DNA of 64,000 nt, taken from Deltaproteobacteria bacterium (GTDB lineage: Bacteria; Desulfobacterota; Desulfomonilia; UBA1062). Of this stretch, positions 38,792 through 48,023 are shown piece after piece. The notes beneath the pieces are model-generated. The model did not search any database. It was not told the origin of the DNA and saw only the letters and a list, made by a program, of their open reading frames with translations. The stretch covers positions 217,979-281,978 of the forward strand of contig JAHDRW010000019.1 of the NCBI GenBank assembly GCA_018433085.1, given 5' to 3'. Each line of letters starts with the position of its first letter. Within the stretch, counting starts at the first letter, position 1. A program made the translations under genes and the position numbers.

Positions 38792-39742
38792 TTACTCCTG
38801 AGACGTGAGCTTTTTCAAGGACTTCGCGATGTTTTCCTGCCTGTAGTCGGGCAGCACGAACACGTAGTCGTTGGCCGAAGAGGTTGCCGGGGTCTTCGGG
38901 TCATGCGCGGAGTGGAGCGAGAGCGTGTAGTCACGGGCACCTGTCAGCGTGATCGTGAGCTCCGGGTCGCCTGCCTGCTCTCTGGATAGGTCTTCGAGAT
39001 ACCCCTCGCAGTCGAGATTGCTCAGGCCCGAAAGAAGGGCGTCCACCTCGGGCTTGTCCGCTTCGACGCCCGCGGCGTCCTTCCAGACGATCCGCCTTGG
39101 GGATGCGTCGTCCTTGTTTCCGCTTTCGCCCTCCTCTTTTGCCGGCTCGATCTCGGTGCGGGTCAGGATCGTTTCCTTGCCCTGTGTGCTGATCCGGATG
39201 CCGGTGATCTCGTCCTTGGGGAAGGAGAGCACCTGCCTGTTCCTCAGATCGGCGGCCGCATGCTCGAAATCGCTGCGGAAGCTGCCCTTGGCATGGAACA
39301 CCCGGTTGTCGCCGGGCAGCGTGACAAAGGTATGCCGGTGCGTGGGAGCGGCCTTGCCCATCTCGAAGCTGCGCTCGAGCTCGGTGCCCGCATAGGCCTT
39401 GACCGCGATCCTGTCCGCCTCTCCGAGGCTGTAGCGTTCGTAGCTGCCGGATTCGGACACCAGGTCGGTCAGCGTGAGGCCGACCACTGTTTGGAGCATT
39501 CTGCCCACCTTGGCGATGTCCGCCGGATAGCCCTTCGGCTCGATGTACCAGGATCCGTCCTTCTTGCTCAAAGAGACGTTACCATCCTTGGATGCGATCT
39601 GAAGCCCGGTAATGGCGCCTGCGTCCACGGCATCGACCCGAGGGATCTCGTAGTTGACCCGGTCGGTGCGCTGGACATAGAGATAACCGGCCAGGGCCGC
39701 GATCGCTATGAAAAGAACGATGTACTCTTTCTTCCCCTTCAT
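38792..39742 (-). CDS. DUF4340 protein, last gene of Gld-like ABC operon
   Basis: 316 residues with one N-terminal membrane helix (about 6-24, YIVLFIAIAALAGYLYV) and a large exported part of two similar halves rich in beta strands, as in DUF4340. Overlaps the GldG-like gene by four bases. The family is found mainly next to GldG-type ABC genes; its function is unknown. Location suggests an outer-face component of the same complex. Confidence 0.85.
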   Translation of the reverse strand: MKGKKEYIVLFIAIAALAGYLYVQRTDRVNYEIPRVDAVDAGAITGLQIASKDGNVSLSKKDGSWYIEPKGYPADIAKVGRMLQTVVGLTLTDLVSESGSYERYSLGEADRIAVKAYAGTELERSFEMGKAAPTHRHTFVTLPGDNRVFHAKGSFRSDFEHAAADLRNRQVLSFPKDEITGIRISTQGKETILTRTEIEPAKEEGESGNKDDASPRRIVWKDAAGVEADKPEVDALLSGLSNLDCEGYLEDLSREQAGDPELTITLTGARDYTLSLHSAHDPKTPATSSANDYVFVLPDYRQENIAKSLKKLTSQE

Positions 39743-41916
39743 GACTCACCTCTCTTGCCGAACATGAGCTCGATACGGCTTTTCCGGACGTGCCTGCGCA
39801 GGAGCACGAGGAGCCCGAAGCCTACGACCAGGACGGGCAGGCCCACGATGTTGAGCGACTTGATGAAGACCTTGGTCTGGGCCCGCGGGTCGTTCAGGGG
39901 GTTGAAGCTCAGGACCTTGCTCCTCATCAGGGCCACGTCCTCGCGGCCGTTCAGCACATCGAGCACGTTCATGATAAATGCCGAATTGGGGCCCTGGCCC
40001 TCGGCGTCGAGGATATTGTTCCGGAGCAGGTGGGACGAGGCCACCAGGAAGATCTTGCCCGGCCTGGCCGAGGAAGCAAGGGTGGATGTGCCCTCGAACC
40101 CGGAAAGGTCCGGCTTGTCGGAGGGCTTTTCTCCGTCTTGGGCATCGGCGGCCTCGTCAGGCGCTGCAGGCTTCTCGGGAACCGGTTTGTCCACGAAATA
40201 GCTGGGGAAGCTTCCTTCCAGCATGTAGGCCAGCGGATAGCTTCTGAACTCGTCCTCCCCGGCGGGAGGCCTGATGAACATGGGGTTCAGGCTGACGTTG
40301 TCGCGCATCTCCCACGACCTGTCAGAAGAAGAGAACAGGCGTTTCGCCGTGATCTTGCTTTCGGCAAGACGTTTTTCATCGATCTCCAGAGGCGACATGG
40401 CGAGGCCCACCATACTCTTGATGTTTGCCATGGCCGCGAGCTCGCCGTTGATGTTGCGATTCTGGATGATGGGGGCATAGTAGATTTTCTGCTCGCCCCC
40501 GCCGTACTGTTGTGGAGAGCGCTGGGTAAAGCAGTTTTCGTCCATGACGATCGACCTGTTCACCCGCACGCCGTAGTGATCGAGCAGCCTTTCCAGACCG
40601 GTGTCGATGGGCACGTACTGGGGCATCTGGCCGTAGGGGTTGCCCTGCTGCGGCATGATCTCCTGGAACGAATCCACGAACAGGGCCAGGTTGGTTCCCC
40701 GCATGAGTGCCTGGTCGATCTGGTAGAGATCGTAGTCGCTGAAGACCCCGGTGGGCCCGGCGATGACAAAGGTATTGAGCCCTTCGGGAATGCCGCCTTC
40801 CCTTAAGTCCACCTGCTTGAGCGAATAGCTCCTGGACAGGAGCTGCACAAAGCTGGTGGCGGGCTCGGTCTGGCTGCCCGGTATGCCGTGAAGATCGAGG
40901 GTTCCGTGGCTGGTGAGGTAGCCGATGCTTTCATTGATGCCGATGAGCGACTCGACGCTCTCGGTGATCATCTCGTCGATCTCCCCGGGTGTGGCGAGAC
41001 TGTACTGGGTGCCGAACAGGGGCACACGGAACACCTGGAGCACCGGCAGGGCCATGGACTGCCCGCCGTGCTCCACCACCATGCCGATCACTCCGCCGCC
41101 GGACTTGATCTCGGACTTCGGGATGTCGGGCCACTTGAGGTGCATGAGCCCGTATTCATCGGCCAGGGCCTGCATCTCTTCAATCCCTGAAGGCTCGACG
41201 GTCGAGAACGAGAGCTTGCCGTACATGGTGCGGTTGAGCTCGGTCACGATCTCGTTGATCCCGTCGCCGAGCTCGGGCAGCCCCTTGAGGCCCATGTACG
41301 GTGCCACCTCTCGGATGGTGGGGGACATGTAGAGCCTGATCTCCACCGGCCTTTCCAGCTTGAGCAGGGCGCTGATCTTGTTGTTTACTTTCTGAATCGT
41401 GGTGGTGAGCTTGTATTCGAGCCCGTCGGCCGAGGTGATGGTTGGCACCCTTTCCACCATGTCGCCGTGGACGATGGCCAGACCCATGTAGGCCTTCTTG
41501 ATCTTGACCTCGTCCTGTTCGATGGCCTGGATCTGGACCGGCTGGATGCCGTAGTCGGATGCCAGCCGCTGGTTTTCGGTGCTGCGGGACGATCCCCCTT
41601 CCTCGAGCGGGGTCACGTCGTAGAAACGGTAGTTGAAATACCTGTTGCCGCTCAAGGCATATTCCTCGAGCAGGTCTCTCAGGTAGCGCTCGACCGTGTT
41701 GTAGGGGGCAGGCAGGTTTTTCGTGAAGAACACGTTGATGGTGAGCGGCTCCTTGAGCGTGGAGACCACATCCCTGCTGACCTTCGAGAGGGAATAGACC
41801 CGGTTTTCGGTGAGGTCGGCCCGCGTGTACAGGGTGATGCCTGCCACGTTGAGCAGTACGATGAGCACGATATATATGCCGAATTTCAGGTACCTCGATT
41901 TATTCTGAACAGCCAT
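39739..41916 (-). CDS. GldG-family ABC-associated membrane protein
   Basis: 725 residues. A membrane helix at about 11-30, a large exported region with the GldG/ABC_transp_aux fold (SKVSRDVVSTLKEPLTINVF, YLTSHGTLDLHGIPG, LNTFVIAGPTG, GTNLALFVDSF), a low-complexity acidic Pro/Ala linker near 590-615, and a second helix near 690-708 close to the C-terminus. In Bacteroidota GldG works with GldA and GldF in gliding; homologues in non-gliding bacteria have unknown substrates. It starts 10 nt after the permease stop. Confidence 0.87.
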   Translation of the reverse strand: MAVQNKSRYLKFGIYIVLIVLLNVAGITLYTRADLTENRVYSLSKVSRDVVSTLKEPLTINVFFTKNLPAPYNTVERYLRDLLEEYALSGNRYFNYRFYDVTPLEEGGSSRSTENQRLASDYGIQPVQIQAIEQDEVKIKKAYMGLAIVHGDMVERVPTITSADGLEYKLTTTIQKVNNKISALLKLERPVEIRLYMSPTIREVAPYMGLKGLPELGDGINEIVTELNRTMYGKLSFSTVEPSGIEEMQALADEYGLMHLKWPDIPKSEIKSGGGVIGMVVEHGGQSMALPVLQVFRVPLFGTQYSLATPGEIDEMITESVESLIGINESIGYLTSHGTLDLHGIPGSQTEPATSFVQLLSRSYSLKQVDLREGGIPEGLNTFVIAGPTGVFSDYDLYQIDQALMRGTNLALFVDSFQEIMPQQGNPYGQMPQYVPIDTGLERLLDHYGVRVNRSIVMDENCFTQRSPQQYGGGEQKIYYAPIIQNRNINGELAAMANIKSMVGLAMSPLEIDEKRLAESKITAKRLFSSSDRSWEMRDNVSLNPMFIRPPAGEDEFRSYPLAYMLEGSFPSYFVDKPVPEKPAAPDEAADAQDGEKPSDKPDLSGFEGTSTLASSARPGKIFLVASSHLLRNNILDAEGQGPNSAFIMNVLDVLNGREDVALMRSKVLSFNPLNDPRAQTKVFIKSLNIVGLPVLVVGFGLLVLLRRHVRKSRIELMFGKRGES

Positions 41917-41926
41917 GGCAGCCTCC

Positions 41927-42631
41927 TTATCGCTTTTCCTGCATGACCATGTGCGCCCCGTAGAGGAAGGCGAAGATCACGCTGGCAAAGTAGAGCACGT
42001 CGCGCGTGTCGAGAATGCCCTTGGAGATGTTCTCGAAGTGATAGCCCGCAGCGATCTGGGTGAACACGTCGACCACCTGGGGCGGGAAGAAGAACACCAC
42101 CTTGTCGAGGAGCGTGAGCGCGAAACAGATGACCATGCCCGTGATAAAGGCCACGATCTGGTTCTTCGTGAGTGTCGAGGCGAACACCCCGACCGCGCTG
42201 TATGACGCCCCAAGCAGGACCGCGCCGATGTAGCCTCCCGCCACCGGCCCCCAGTCGAGGTCCCCGATGAAGGAGATGCTGAAGCCATAGACGAGGGTGG
42301 GCACGAGCATGATGGCAGCAAACGCCGCCCCCGCCAGGAATTTGCCAAGGACGATGTCGCTCAACCTCACCGGCAGGGTGAGCAGCATCTCGTAGCTGCC
42401 GGAATGGAGCTCCTCGGCAAAGAGCCGCATGGTGACGGCCGGGATCACGAACGAGAAGGTGAGCGGCAGCAGGGTGAAGAAGGTGCGAAGGTTCGCCTGG
42501 TTGAAGATGAAAAAGGTGGAGAAGAAGAACCACCCGGTGATGAGCAGGAAGATGCAGATCACGATATATGCGATGGGCGAGACGAAATAGTCCCTGAGTT
42601 CTTTTTTGAAGATCTGAAGTGTCCGGGTCAT
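41927..42631 (-). CDS. ABC transporter permease, GldF/ABC-2 type
   Basis: 234 residues, six membrane helices, ABC-2 (NosY/GldF-like) pattern: FKKELRDYFVSPIAYIVICIF start, EELHSGSYEMLLTLPV coupling helix, KNQIVAFITGMVICF. ATG 42631 is one base from the ATPase stop codon, so translation is coupled. It supplies the membrane channel of the complex. Confidence 0.92.
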   Translation of the reverse strand: MTRTLQIFKKELRDYFVSPIAYIVICIFLLITGWFFFSTFFIFNQANLRTFFTLLPLTFSFVIPAVTMRLFAEELHSGSYEMLLTLPVRLSDIVLGKFLAGAAFAAIMLVPTLVYGFSISFIGDLDWGPVAGGYIGAVLLGASYSAVGVFASTLTKNQIVAFITGMVICFALTLLDKVVFFFPPQVVDVFTQIAAGYHFENISKGILDTRDVLYFASVIFAFLYGAHMVMQEKR

Positions 42632-42632
42632 C

Positions 42633-43571
42633 CTATACCTCCCTGGTGAGATCGCGGAAGATCTTCTCGAGCGACTTGGCCTCTTGGGTGAACTCCACCA
42701 TGACCCAGTCGGTCTGCTTGACGCAGGCATAGATGCGTTCTCTGAGCCGGTCGGGTCCGCCCGCGAATATCTTCAGCCTGAGCTCCCCGGAATCCGGGGT
42801 GTCCATCCGTTCGACCCGCGAGACGCCGTCCAGCGCGCTCAGGGTTTGGCTGGCCGTATCGAAATCCGCGTGCAGCAGGGTGAGATGGATGGTGCGCTCC
42901 TCGCCCGCGCCCTGTTTGAGCGACTCGGTGCTGCCGTCGGCCACGATTTTGCCCTTGTCGATGATCACGATGCGGTCGCAGGTGGCCTCGGCCTCGCTCA
43001 GGATGTGGGTGGAGAGGATAATCGTCTTTTCCTTGCCAAAGGCGCGGATTATGTCTCTGATCTCGACGATCTGGTTCGGGTCGAGGCCCGAGGTGGGCTC
43101 GTCGAGCACGAGGATCTCCGGGTCGCCCATCATGGCGTGCGCCAGGCCGACCCGCTGCCTCAGCCCCTTGGATAGCTCGCCGATGTTCTTGTGCATGATG
43201 CCGGAGAGCCCGCATAGATCGACCAGCTCGTGAATGCGCTCGATTCTACGCCTGCCGTCGAGGTCACGGACCCGAGCGATGTAGTCGAGGTAGTCGTAGA
43301 CCAGGATGTTGTGGTACAGCGGTGCCGACTCCGGCAGGTAGCCGATGAGTTTTTTGACCGCCAGGGACTCGTCGTCGATGGAAAGGTCTTTGATCAGGAT
43401 GCTTCCCGATGTGGGCACGAGATAGCCGGTGAGCATCCTCAAGGTAGTCGTCTTGCCTGCACCGTTGGGGCCCAGGAGCCCCGTGATCTCCCCCCTTGAA
43501 ACATCGAGGTCGATCTGATCCACGGCGCAGAAGCTCCCGTAAAACTTGGTCAGTTTCTCCACATGGATCAT
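42633..43571 (-). CDS. ABC transporter ATP-binding protein, GldA-like
   Basis: 312 residues. Walker A GPNGAGKTT (near 40), signature LSKGLRQRVGLAHAM, Walker B EILVLDEPTSGLDP and switch His in STHILSEAE. A C-terminal domain of about 90 residues (ERTIHLTLLHADFD) is typical of ABC-2 ATPases. AGGAGG six bases upstream fixes ATG 43571. First gene of the four-gene operon ATPase-permease-GldG-DUF4340. Confidence 0.94.
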   Translation of the reverse strand: MIHVEKLTKFYGSFCAVDQIDLDVSRGEITGLLGPNGAGKTTTLRMLTGYLVPTSGSILIKDLSIDDESLAVKKLIGYLPESAPLYHNILVYDYLDYIARVRDLDGRRRIERIHELVDLCGLSGIMHKNIGELSKGLRQRVGLAHAMMGDPEILVLDEPTSGLDPNQIVEIRDIIRAFGKEKTIILSTHILSEAEATCDRIVIIDKGKIVADGSTESLKQGAGEERTIHLTLLHADFDTASQTLSALDGVSRVERMDTPDSGELRLKIFAGGPDRLRERIYACVKQTDWVMVEFTQEAKSLEKIFRDLTREV

Positions 43572-43870
43572 GGCATTCCTCCTTATACGTTTCCCCTCAG
43601 ATAACACGAGTGTGATGTGTTTCCGTGTATGCCCCTCATAACAAACCCGGTGAACCCGGCAGGTAAGATAAAAAAGATATTTCCCCTTTGTCAAGGCCCG
43701 AGGCGTTGCGAGCAGAACCCTGAAAGCCGAAAGAAATGAGTTCCGGCCGGTGAGAAGAATACTATTTTAGGCGTATATTCCCCAACTCTTGCATACAATT
43801 TGCTGGTATCTGCGTCCGTTTTGTGCGAAACCTTGGTAAATATGTTTATAATAATTCCCGGGTGTTGATC
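43572..43870. other. Divergent spacer between ABC operon and MetV-like gene
   Basis: About 300 AT-rich bases with no gene. On the plus strand a TATAAT box at about 43845-43850 lies 20 nt before the MetV-like start, but no good -35 is spaced to it. Promoter of the ABC operon must also lie here. Confidence 0.4.
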
Positions 43871-44605
43871 ATGGTAAAGACAGAATGGAAATCGGAAGAG
43901 GAGATCAGATATTCCCTGCGCAACGCGGACAAGGTCGCTATCCTGAGTTGTGCAGCATGCGCCAACCTGTGCGATAAAGGCGGATCGGTGGGTATCCGTA
44001 TCCTGAAGAAACTGCTTGAGGGATGGAATAAAAAGGTCGTGTTTTCATCCTGCGTGATTGCCTGCTGTTCGGAAGAGATCATGAGGCAGGCGCTGAAAAG
44101 GCACAGGCGCAAGATTTCAAGGAGCGATGCACTGATTGTCCTGAGCTGCTCTTCCGGCATCAAATCCGCATGCATGTGCGAGACCGAGATCCCCGTGGTA
44201 GCGGTACTGGACACCGTCGGAATCACCCCGATAACAAACCGGGACACTAAGCTGACCCGCAGCGTATGCACCACCTGTGATCATTGTGTCGTTATGTACA
44301 CCGGAGGAATCTGTCCTCTGGCCGAGTGCCCGGCAAAGAAAAAGTATGGTCCCTGCAAGGATTACCCCGAACACGGTACGCGATGCGCCATCGATCCCGA
44401 TATCGATTGTGTATGGAAGGATATCGAGAAAACAGGTGATCTCCCGGCACTGAAAAGACTGGAACAGATGCACAAGAACGAGGGAGCGGCGCGTTTCAGG
44501 CCGGATATCGTCGGGTGGAAATCCCCGTCCTTACTGAGGGCGATCGCAGGCAAGATAGCCGCTAGACCCTGGATACTGGACAGGATCATACGCTTCATAA
44601 ACTGA
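43871..44605 (+). CDS. MetV-like zinc/iron-sulfur protein (MTHFR C-terminal domain family), stand-alone
   Basis: 244 residues with 17 cysteines. The C-terminal part has the pattern CTTCDHCVVMYTGGICPLAE followed by CP and GPC, which matches the C-terminal zinc domain associated with methylenetetrahydrofolate reductase (MetV, PF12225-like). The N-terminal half has CAACANLC, SSCVIACC and LSCSSGIKSACMC clusters. MetV partners MetF in acetogens and many Desulfobacterota. No metF is adjacent here, so this may be a paralogue serving another methyl- or electron-transfer enzyme. ATG 43871 follows a weak GGTG site. Confidence 0.75.
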   Translation: MVKTEWKSEEEIRYSLRNADKVAILSCAACANLCDKGGSVGIRILKKLLEGWNKKVVFSSCVIACCSEEIMRQALKRHRRKISRSDALIVLSCSSGIKSACMCETEIPVVAVLDTVGITPITNRDTKLTRSVCTTCDHCVVMYTGGICPLAECPAKKKYGPCKDYPEHGTRCAIDPDIDCVWKDIEKTGDLPALKRLEQMHKNEGAARFRPDIVGWKSPSLLRAIAGKIAARPWILDRIIRFIN

Positions 44606-44677
44606 TTTTTTTCGCACGGTTGTTTCAGCGGCAGGGGGATGGAGATCCGGGATCAACGGGACGGCCTGAAGGCAGGC

Positions 44678-46006
44678 TCACCATCCGTAAAGCTCTCTGC
44701 ACTCCCTTTCGAGACGGTCGCGAAACCGGGGGTCCGCGATGCCGATGAGCGCGCGGCTGCGCTGGCACAGGGAAAGGCCCCTGAGTCTGACCACCCCGTG
44801 CTCGGTGGCGACATAGTCCACATCGTGCCTGTTGGTGGTCACCGCGCTGCCCCTCTCCAACGCGCTCACGATGCGTGATATGCGGCCGCCCGAGGCGGTC
44901 GAGGGCAGGGCGATGATGTTTCTGCCTCCACGGGAATGGGCCGCGCCGCGGACAAAGTCAACCTGGCCCCCGACCCCGCTGTACTGACGCGGGCCCATGG
45001 TGTCGGCAGCCACCTGGCCCAGCAGATCAACCGCGATGGCGGAGTTGATGGTCACCATGTTGTCGTTGCGGGCAATGATGAAGGGGTCGTTGACCAGTTC
45101 CACCGGGTGCATCTCCACCATGGAGTTTTCGTGGAGCCACGCGTAGAACCGGGCCGTGCCCATGGCGAAGCTGGCAATGATCTTTCCGGGGTTGAAGTTC
45201 TTTCTCCCGCAGGTCACCACGCCGCTCTGTACAAGGCGCATGACCGAGTCGGTCAGCAGCTCGGAGTGGATGCCCAGGTCCCGCTTGTCCGCAAGAGAGC
45301 TCAGCACGGCCTCGGTGAGGTTTCCTATCCCGATCTGCAGGCAGTCTCCGTCAGCGATCAGGGACGACACGTACCTGCCGACCTCCAGGTCGTTTTCGTC
45401 AGGATGGGAGCGAGGGTATTCCGTCAGGGGCGTGTCGTTTTCCACGAACAGGTCGACATTGTCCATGCTCAGGTACGACGAGCCGCCCGTGTCCGGCATA
45501 CAGGGGTTCACCTCGGCGATGACGGTTTTCGCACAGAGCGCGGCTGCTTTTGTATAGTCTACCGATATCCCGAGGCTCATCATGCCCCGCTCGTCGGGGG
45601 GCGAAACCGTGACCATTGCGACATCTACGGGCAGTGTACCCTCCATGAACAGTCTCGGGACCTGGTGGAAATAGCAGGGGGTGAAATCCGCGAGGTCCTC
45701 GGCGAGGGCCTGCCTGGTGCTTTTGCCGAGAAAGAGCGAATGGTGACGGAACGATTCGCGGTATTCTTCGCGGCAATAACGTGCGGAGTTGAGCGAGAGA
45801 AGATGGAGTATCTCAACTCCTCTGAGTTCTGGCGCGCGGTCGAGCAGGGCATCGACCAGCAATCTCGGCTCTGCGCAGGCATGGCCCAGCACGACGCGGT
45901 CGGACGACTTTACCTGCCTTACCGCCTCGTCGGCGCGGACGAGCCTGTCCCGGTACAAACGTCTCCAGTCTGCATACCGATCCAACCCCAGGTTCACGCT
46001 TCCCAT
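44678..46006 (-). CDS. Acetyl-CoA hydrolase/transferase family protein (4-hydroxybutyrate CoA-transferase-like)
   Basis: 442 residues, class I CoA-transferase fold duplicated. The catalytic Glu is in GIHSELLTD (about 245), and the CoA-binding segment GVGGQVDFVRGAAHSRGG and the YVATEHGVVRLRG motif near 405 are conserved. It moves CoA between short-chain acyl-CoAs and carboxylates, for example acetate, butyrate or 4-hydroxybutyrate; the exact pair is not visible. Such enzymes are common in syntrophs. No other fatty-acid oxidation gene is adjacent. Confidence 0.92.
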   Translation of the reverse strand: MGSVNLGLDRYADWRRLYRDRLVRADEAVRQVKSSDRVVLGHACAEPRLLVDALLDRAPELRGVEILHLLSLNSARYCREEYRESFRHHSLFLGKSTRQALAEDLADFTPCYFHQVPRLFMEGTLPVDVAMVTVSPPDERGMMSLGISVDYTKAAALCAKTVIAEVNPCMPDTGGSSYLSMDNVDLFVENDTPLTEYPRSHPDENDLEVGRYVSSLIADGDCLQIGIGNLTEAVLSSLADKRDLGIHSELLTDSVMRLVQSGVVTCGRKNFNPGKIIASFAMGTARFYAWLHENSMVEMHPVELVNDPFIIARNDNMVTINSAIAVDLLGQVAADTMGPRQYSGVGGQVDFVRGAAHSRGGRNIIALPSTASGGRISRIVSALERGSAVTTNRHDVDYVATEHGVVRLRGLSLCQRSRALIGIADPRFRDRLERECRELYGW

Positions 46007-46634
46007 GCCTCGACCCGCTCCCGGACGTATTCTTTTTTAAGAGACTACGATAAAGATTGTGTATTCGATTACACCGGGGTTGTACACAAGACAACTTCGG
46101 ATAAAAAGATAAGACTCTTCCTGACAGGTGAAATCATGGGGAAACATTTGTATAGAGAAAGAAAAAGAAACAGCCGGGAAATAATCAGGAATGGTTTTGA
46201 AATCAGAAAGCCCCTCCTCTGCTCATGGCAGTGAAAACTCGTCCAGATGGTCGCACATTACAGAAGTGATTGAAGAAACATTAAATTATAATAATATGTT
46301 ATCATGAGTCAACTGGGTGCAGAGAAAAGCTGACAGGAAAAGGATTGCAAACGGAACTGCGTTCATTTCCTCGTGTGCCCGGGCAGCGGATGCCCTCAGG
46401 TGCGGTCCGTGTTCGGGCCATTCCTGCCCGTTTACCGGGGATGCCCCGCGTTCATCCCGGGTTCGGTCTTTATCTCTCCTGCCGTACAGACAATATTGAA
46501 AACATCATTTTCCATGATATTTCAAGTAACTGTTGATTCCATTTTGATCGTGCCCGTTCAAGGTGGAATAGCCTTTTCAACCACAAAAACGATTTCATCA
46601 GTGACGGGAAAAAACATCTTGGGGAGGCGGCACC
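46007..46634. other. Long spacer without convincing gene
   Basis: 628 bases between the divergent CoA-transferase and the lipoprotein remnant. The left 300 bases are AT-rich (ATTAAATTATAATAATATG near 46282) and could hold promoters for both sides. A 32-codon basic open frame at 46136-46234 has a fair ribosome site but no other support. From 46370 to 46500 the sequence is GC-rich and may be decayed coding DNA. Confidence 0.45.
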
Positions 46635-47223
46635 ATGTCCGGAAAGCAATCTGCAGGTATCTTCAGGCTATTCCTTGTTCTTTTTCTCCTCGCCCTTTTC
46701 GTGAGCTGTGGAGGAGGTTGCATGACGGCAGTGATGGCGATGGCGGCGATACCCCCCTCTCTTCCGGCAAGGCGATCACTGCCTTCAGCTTCACCGCTGC
46801 GGACAACCCGCAACTGGGAGCGAACCTCGCGGGGACGGTAAACGAGGCGGACGGCACGATCCTGTTGGCAGGGCCTCTGGATTTGGATGATGTAGCCGGC
46901 CTGAAGGCGAGCTTCACGACCACGGGCACGCAGGTGAGCGTGGGGGAGTCGCCCAGGAGAGCGGGCTGACGGCCAATAGCTTTGCCGGTCCTCTCACCTA
47001 CCGTGTCACGGCAGAGGACGGCTCGACCAGGGATTACACGGTCTGTGTCGCATACTGGAAGCATCCATCGGGTTTAAGCGACAACATCAGCCCTGATGGT
47101 CAGAATGCGTACAGTCCCCGGGTGGCGATGGATAATAACGGCAGTGCCGTCATCGTCTGGAACCAGAACGACGGGACCAACTCCCGGATATTCAAGAGCG
47201 AGTACCGGTTCTGGGAAGAATAA
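46635..47223 (+). pseudogene. Frameshifted lipoprotein gene with cadherin-like/Ig-like domain
   Basis: The start encodes a lipoprotein signal (MSGKQSAGIFRLFLVLFLLA ending in a VSCGGG lipobox). A one-base loss in the G-rich tract at about 46710-46718 moves the reading to a second frame that gives a DGSDGDGGD spacer and AITAFSFTAADNPQLGA, typical of a DUF5018/cadherin-like beta-sandwich. A second one-base loss in the G5 run near 46942 moves to a third frame giving GPLTYRVTAEDGSTRDYTV and a repeat-like DNISPDGQNAYSPRVAMDNN, ending at TAA 47223. Two independent losses mark it as a pseudogene, unless both are sequence errors. Confidence 0.7.
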
Positions 47224-47276
47224 CGGCTGACGCGGGCCGGGGACGGCGCCCACCTGCCCGCGTCATCGTGGTTGTC

Positions 47277-48023
47277 TCAGAGGGACCGGCGCTCCCGGAG
47301 GGTGAACCGCACGTACAGGACAATGGCGATCAGTGAGGTGATGCCTGCGAGGACGATCAGCATGAGACCGTAGTCCCTGCGCACGATCAGCTGCGCCTGG
47401 TCTTCGGTGAGCCCCTTGTCCATGAACGAGAGATGGAAGGTATAGCCCAGGGAGAACTGCGGCTCCATGGTCTTTATCTTCAGGGGCACGGCCGGCTCTC
47501 CCGGTGCCACGGCCTTCAGCGTCGCCTCGATGCCCAGCCGCGCCTCTGCTCCGTTGATGGTGGAGGTGAGCTTTCTGACGTCGACGGTCTCTATGGCGAG
47601 GCCGGTTCCCGGCACCCGGGTCGTGGTTCCCGCATCGATCGTGATCTGCTCGCTCAGCCCGATGAATTCGCTCGTGCAGTGCCCTCCCAGAGCGATGACG
47701 AAGGCGATGTGAAAGAGGATGATGCCGAGCCTTTCCGTGAGGCGGTTCTGGCGAACGGCCGTCCTCGTGTACATGGTCGTGCAGACCGCGGTGTTGACCG
47801 CCAGGAGCAGCAGGAGCACAAAGAGGGTGATCATCCAGAGATAGAGACCCGGACGTGCCGCCACCGTCTGAATCCAGGCCGGCAGGTTCATGAAGTTCAG
47901 TTTCTTGAACAGGGTTTCGTGACAGGTGGTGACCATGACCCCCACAAAGAGGTTGAGCGAGGTGAGGATCAGGAGCCAAAAACCGAGATCCATCCGAGAG
48001 AAGAACGTCCACAGGCGCTTCAT
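47277..48023 (-). CDS. ResB-like cytochrome c biogenesis protein, short form
   Basis: 248 residues, about half the length of standard ResB/CcsB. N-terminal helices (about 11-30 and 62-83) and a third near 97-112 surround a short periplasmic domain, with a last helix near 218-238. Parts such as MDLGFWLLILTSLNLFVGVM match the ResB N-terminus. Overlaps the CcsA-like gene by four bases (ATGA), so the two form a pair as in System II cytochrome c maturation. Whether the shortened form is active is unclear. Confidence 0.75.
   Translation of the reverse strand: MKRLWTFFSRMDLGFWLLILTSLNLFVGVMVTTCHETLFKKLNFMNLPAWIQTVAARPGLYLWMITLFVLLLLLAVNTAVCTTMYTRTAVRQNRLTERLGIILFHIAFVIALGGHCTSEFIGLSEQITIDAGTTTRVPGTGLAIETVDVRKLTSTINGAEARLGIEATLKAVAPGEPAVPLKIKTMEPQFSLGYTFHLSFMDKGLTEDQAQLIVRRDYGLMLIVLAGITSLIAIVLYVRFTLRERRSL

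Noticed and set aside
38792..43571. Calling the ABC operon a gliding motility system
   Set aside because: Only GldA, GldF and GldG-like proteins are present; the remaining gliding machinery is absent and these families occur in non-motile bacteria.
44606..44613. T run after the MetV-like gene
   Set aside because: No stem precedes it.
46136..46234. 32-codon basic peptide with an AGGTGA site
   Set aside because: Too short and without homology or promoter; likely chance in AT-rich DNA.
46930..46969. In-frame TGA in the lipoprotein remnant as a selenocysteine codon
   Set aside because: Continuing past the TGA gives non-protein-like sequence, whereas a one-base shift restores a clear beta-sandwich; frameshift explains it better.
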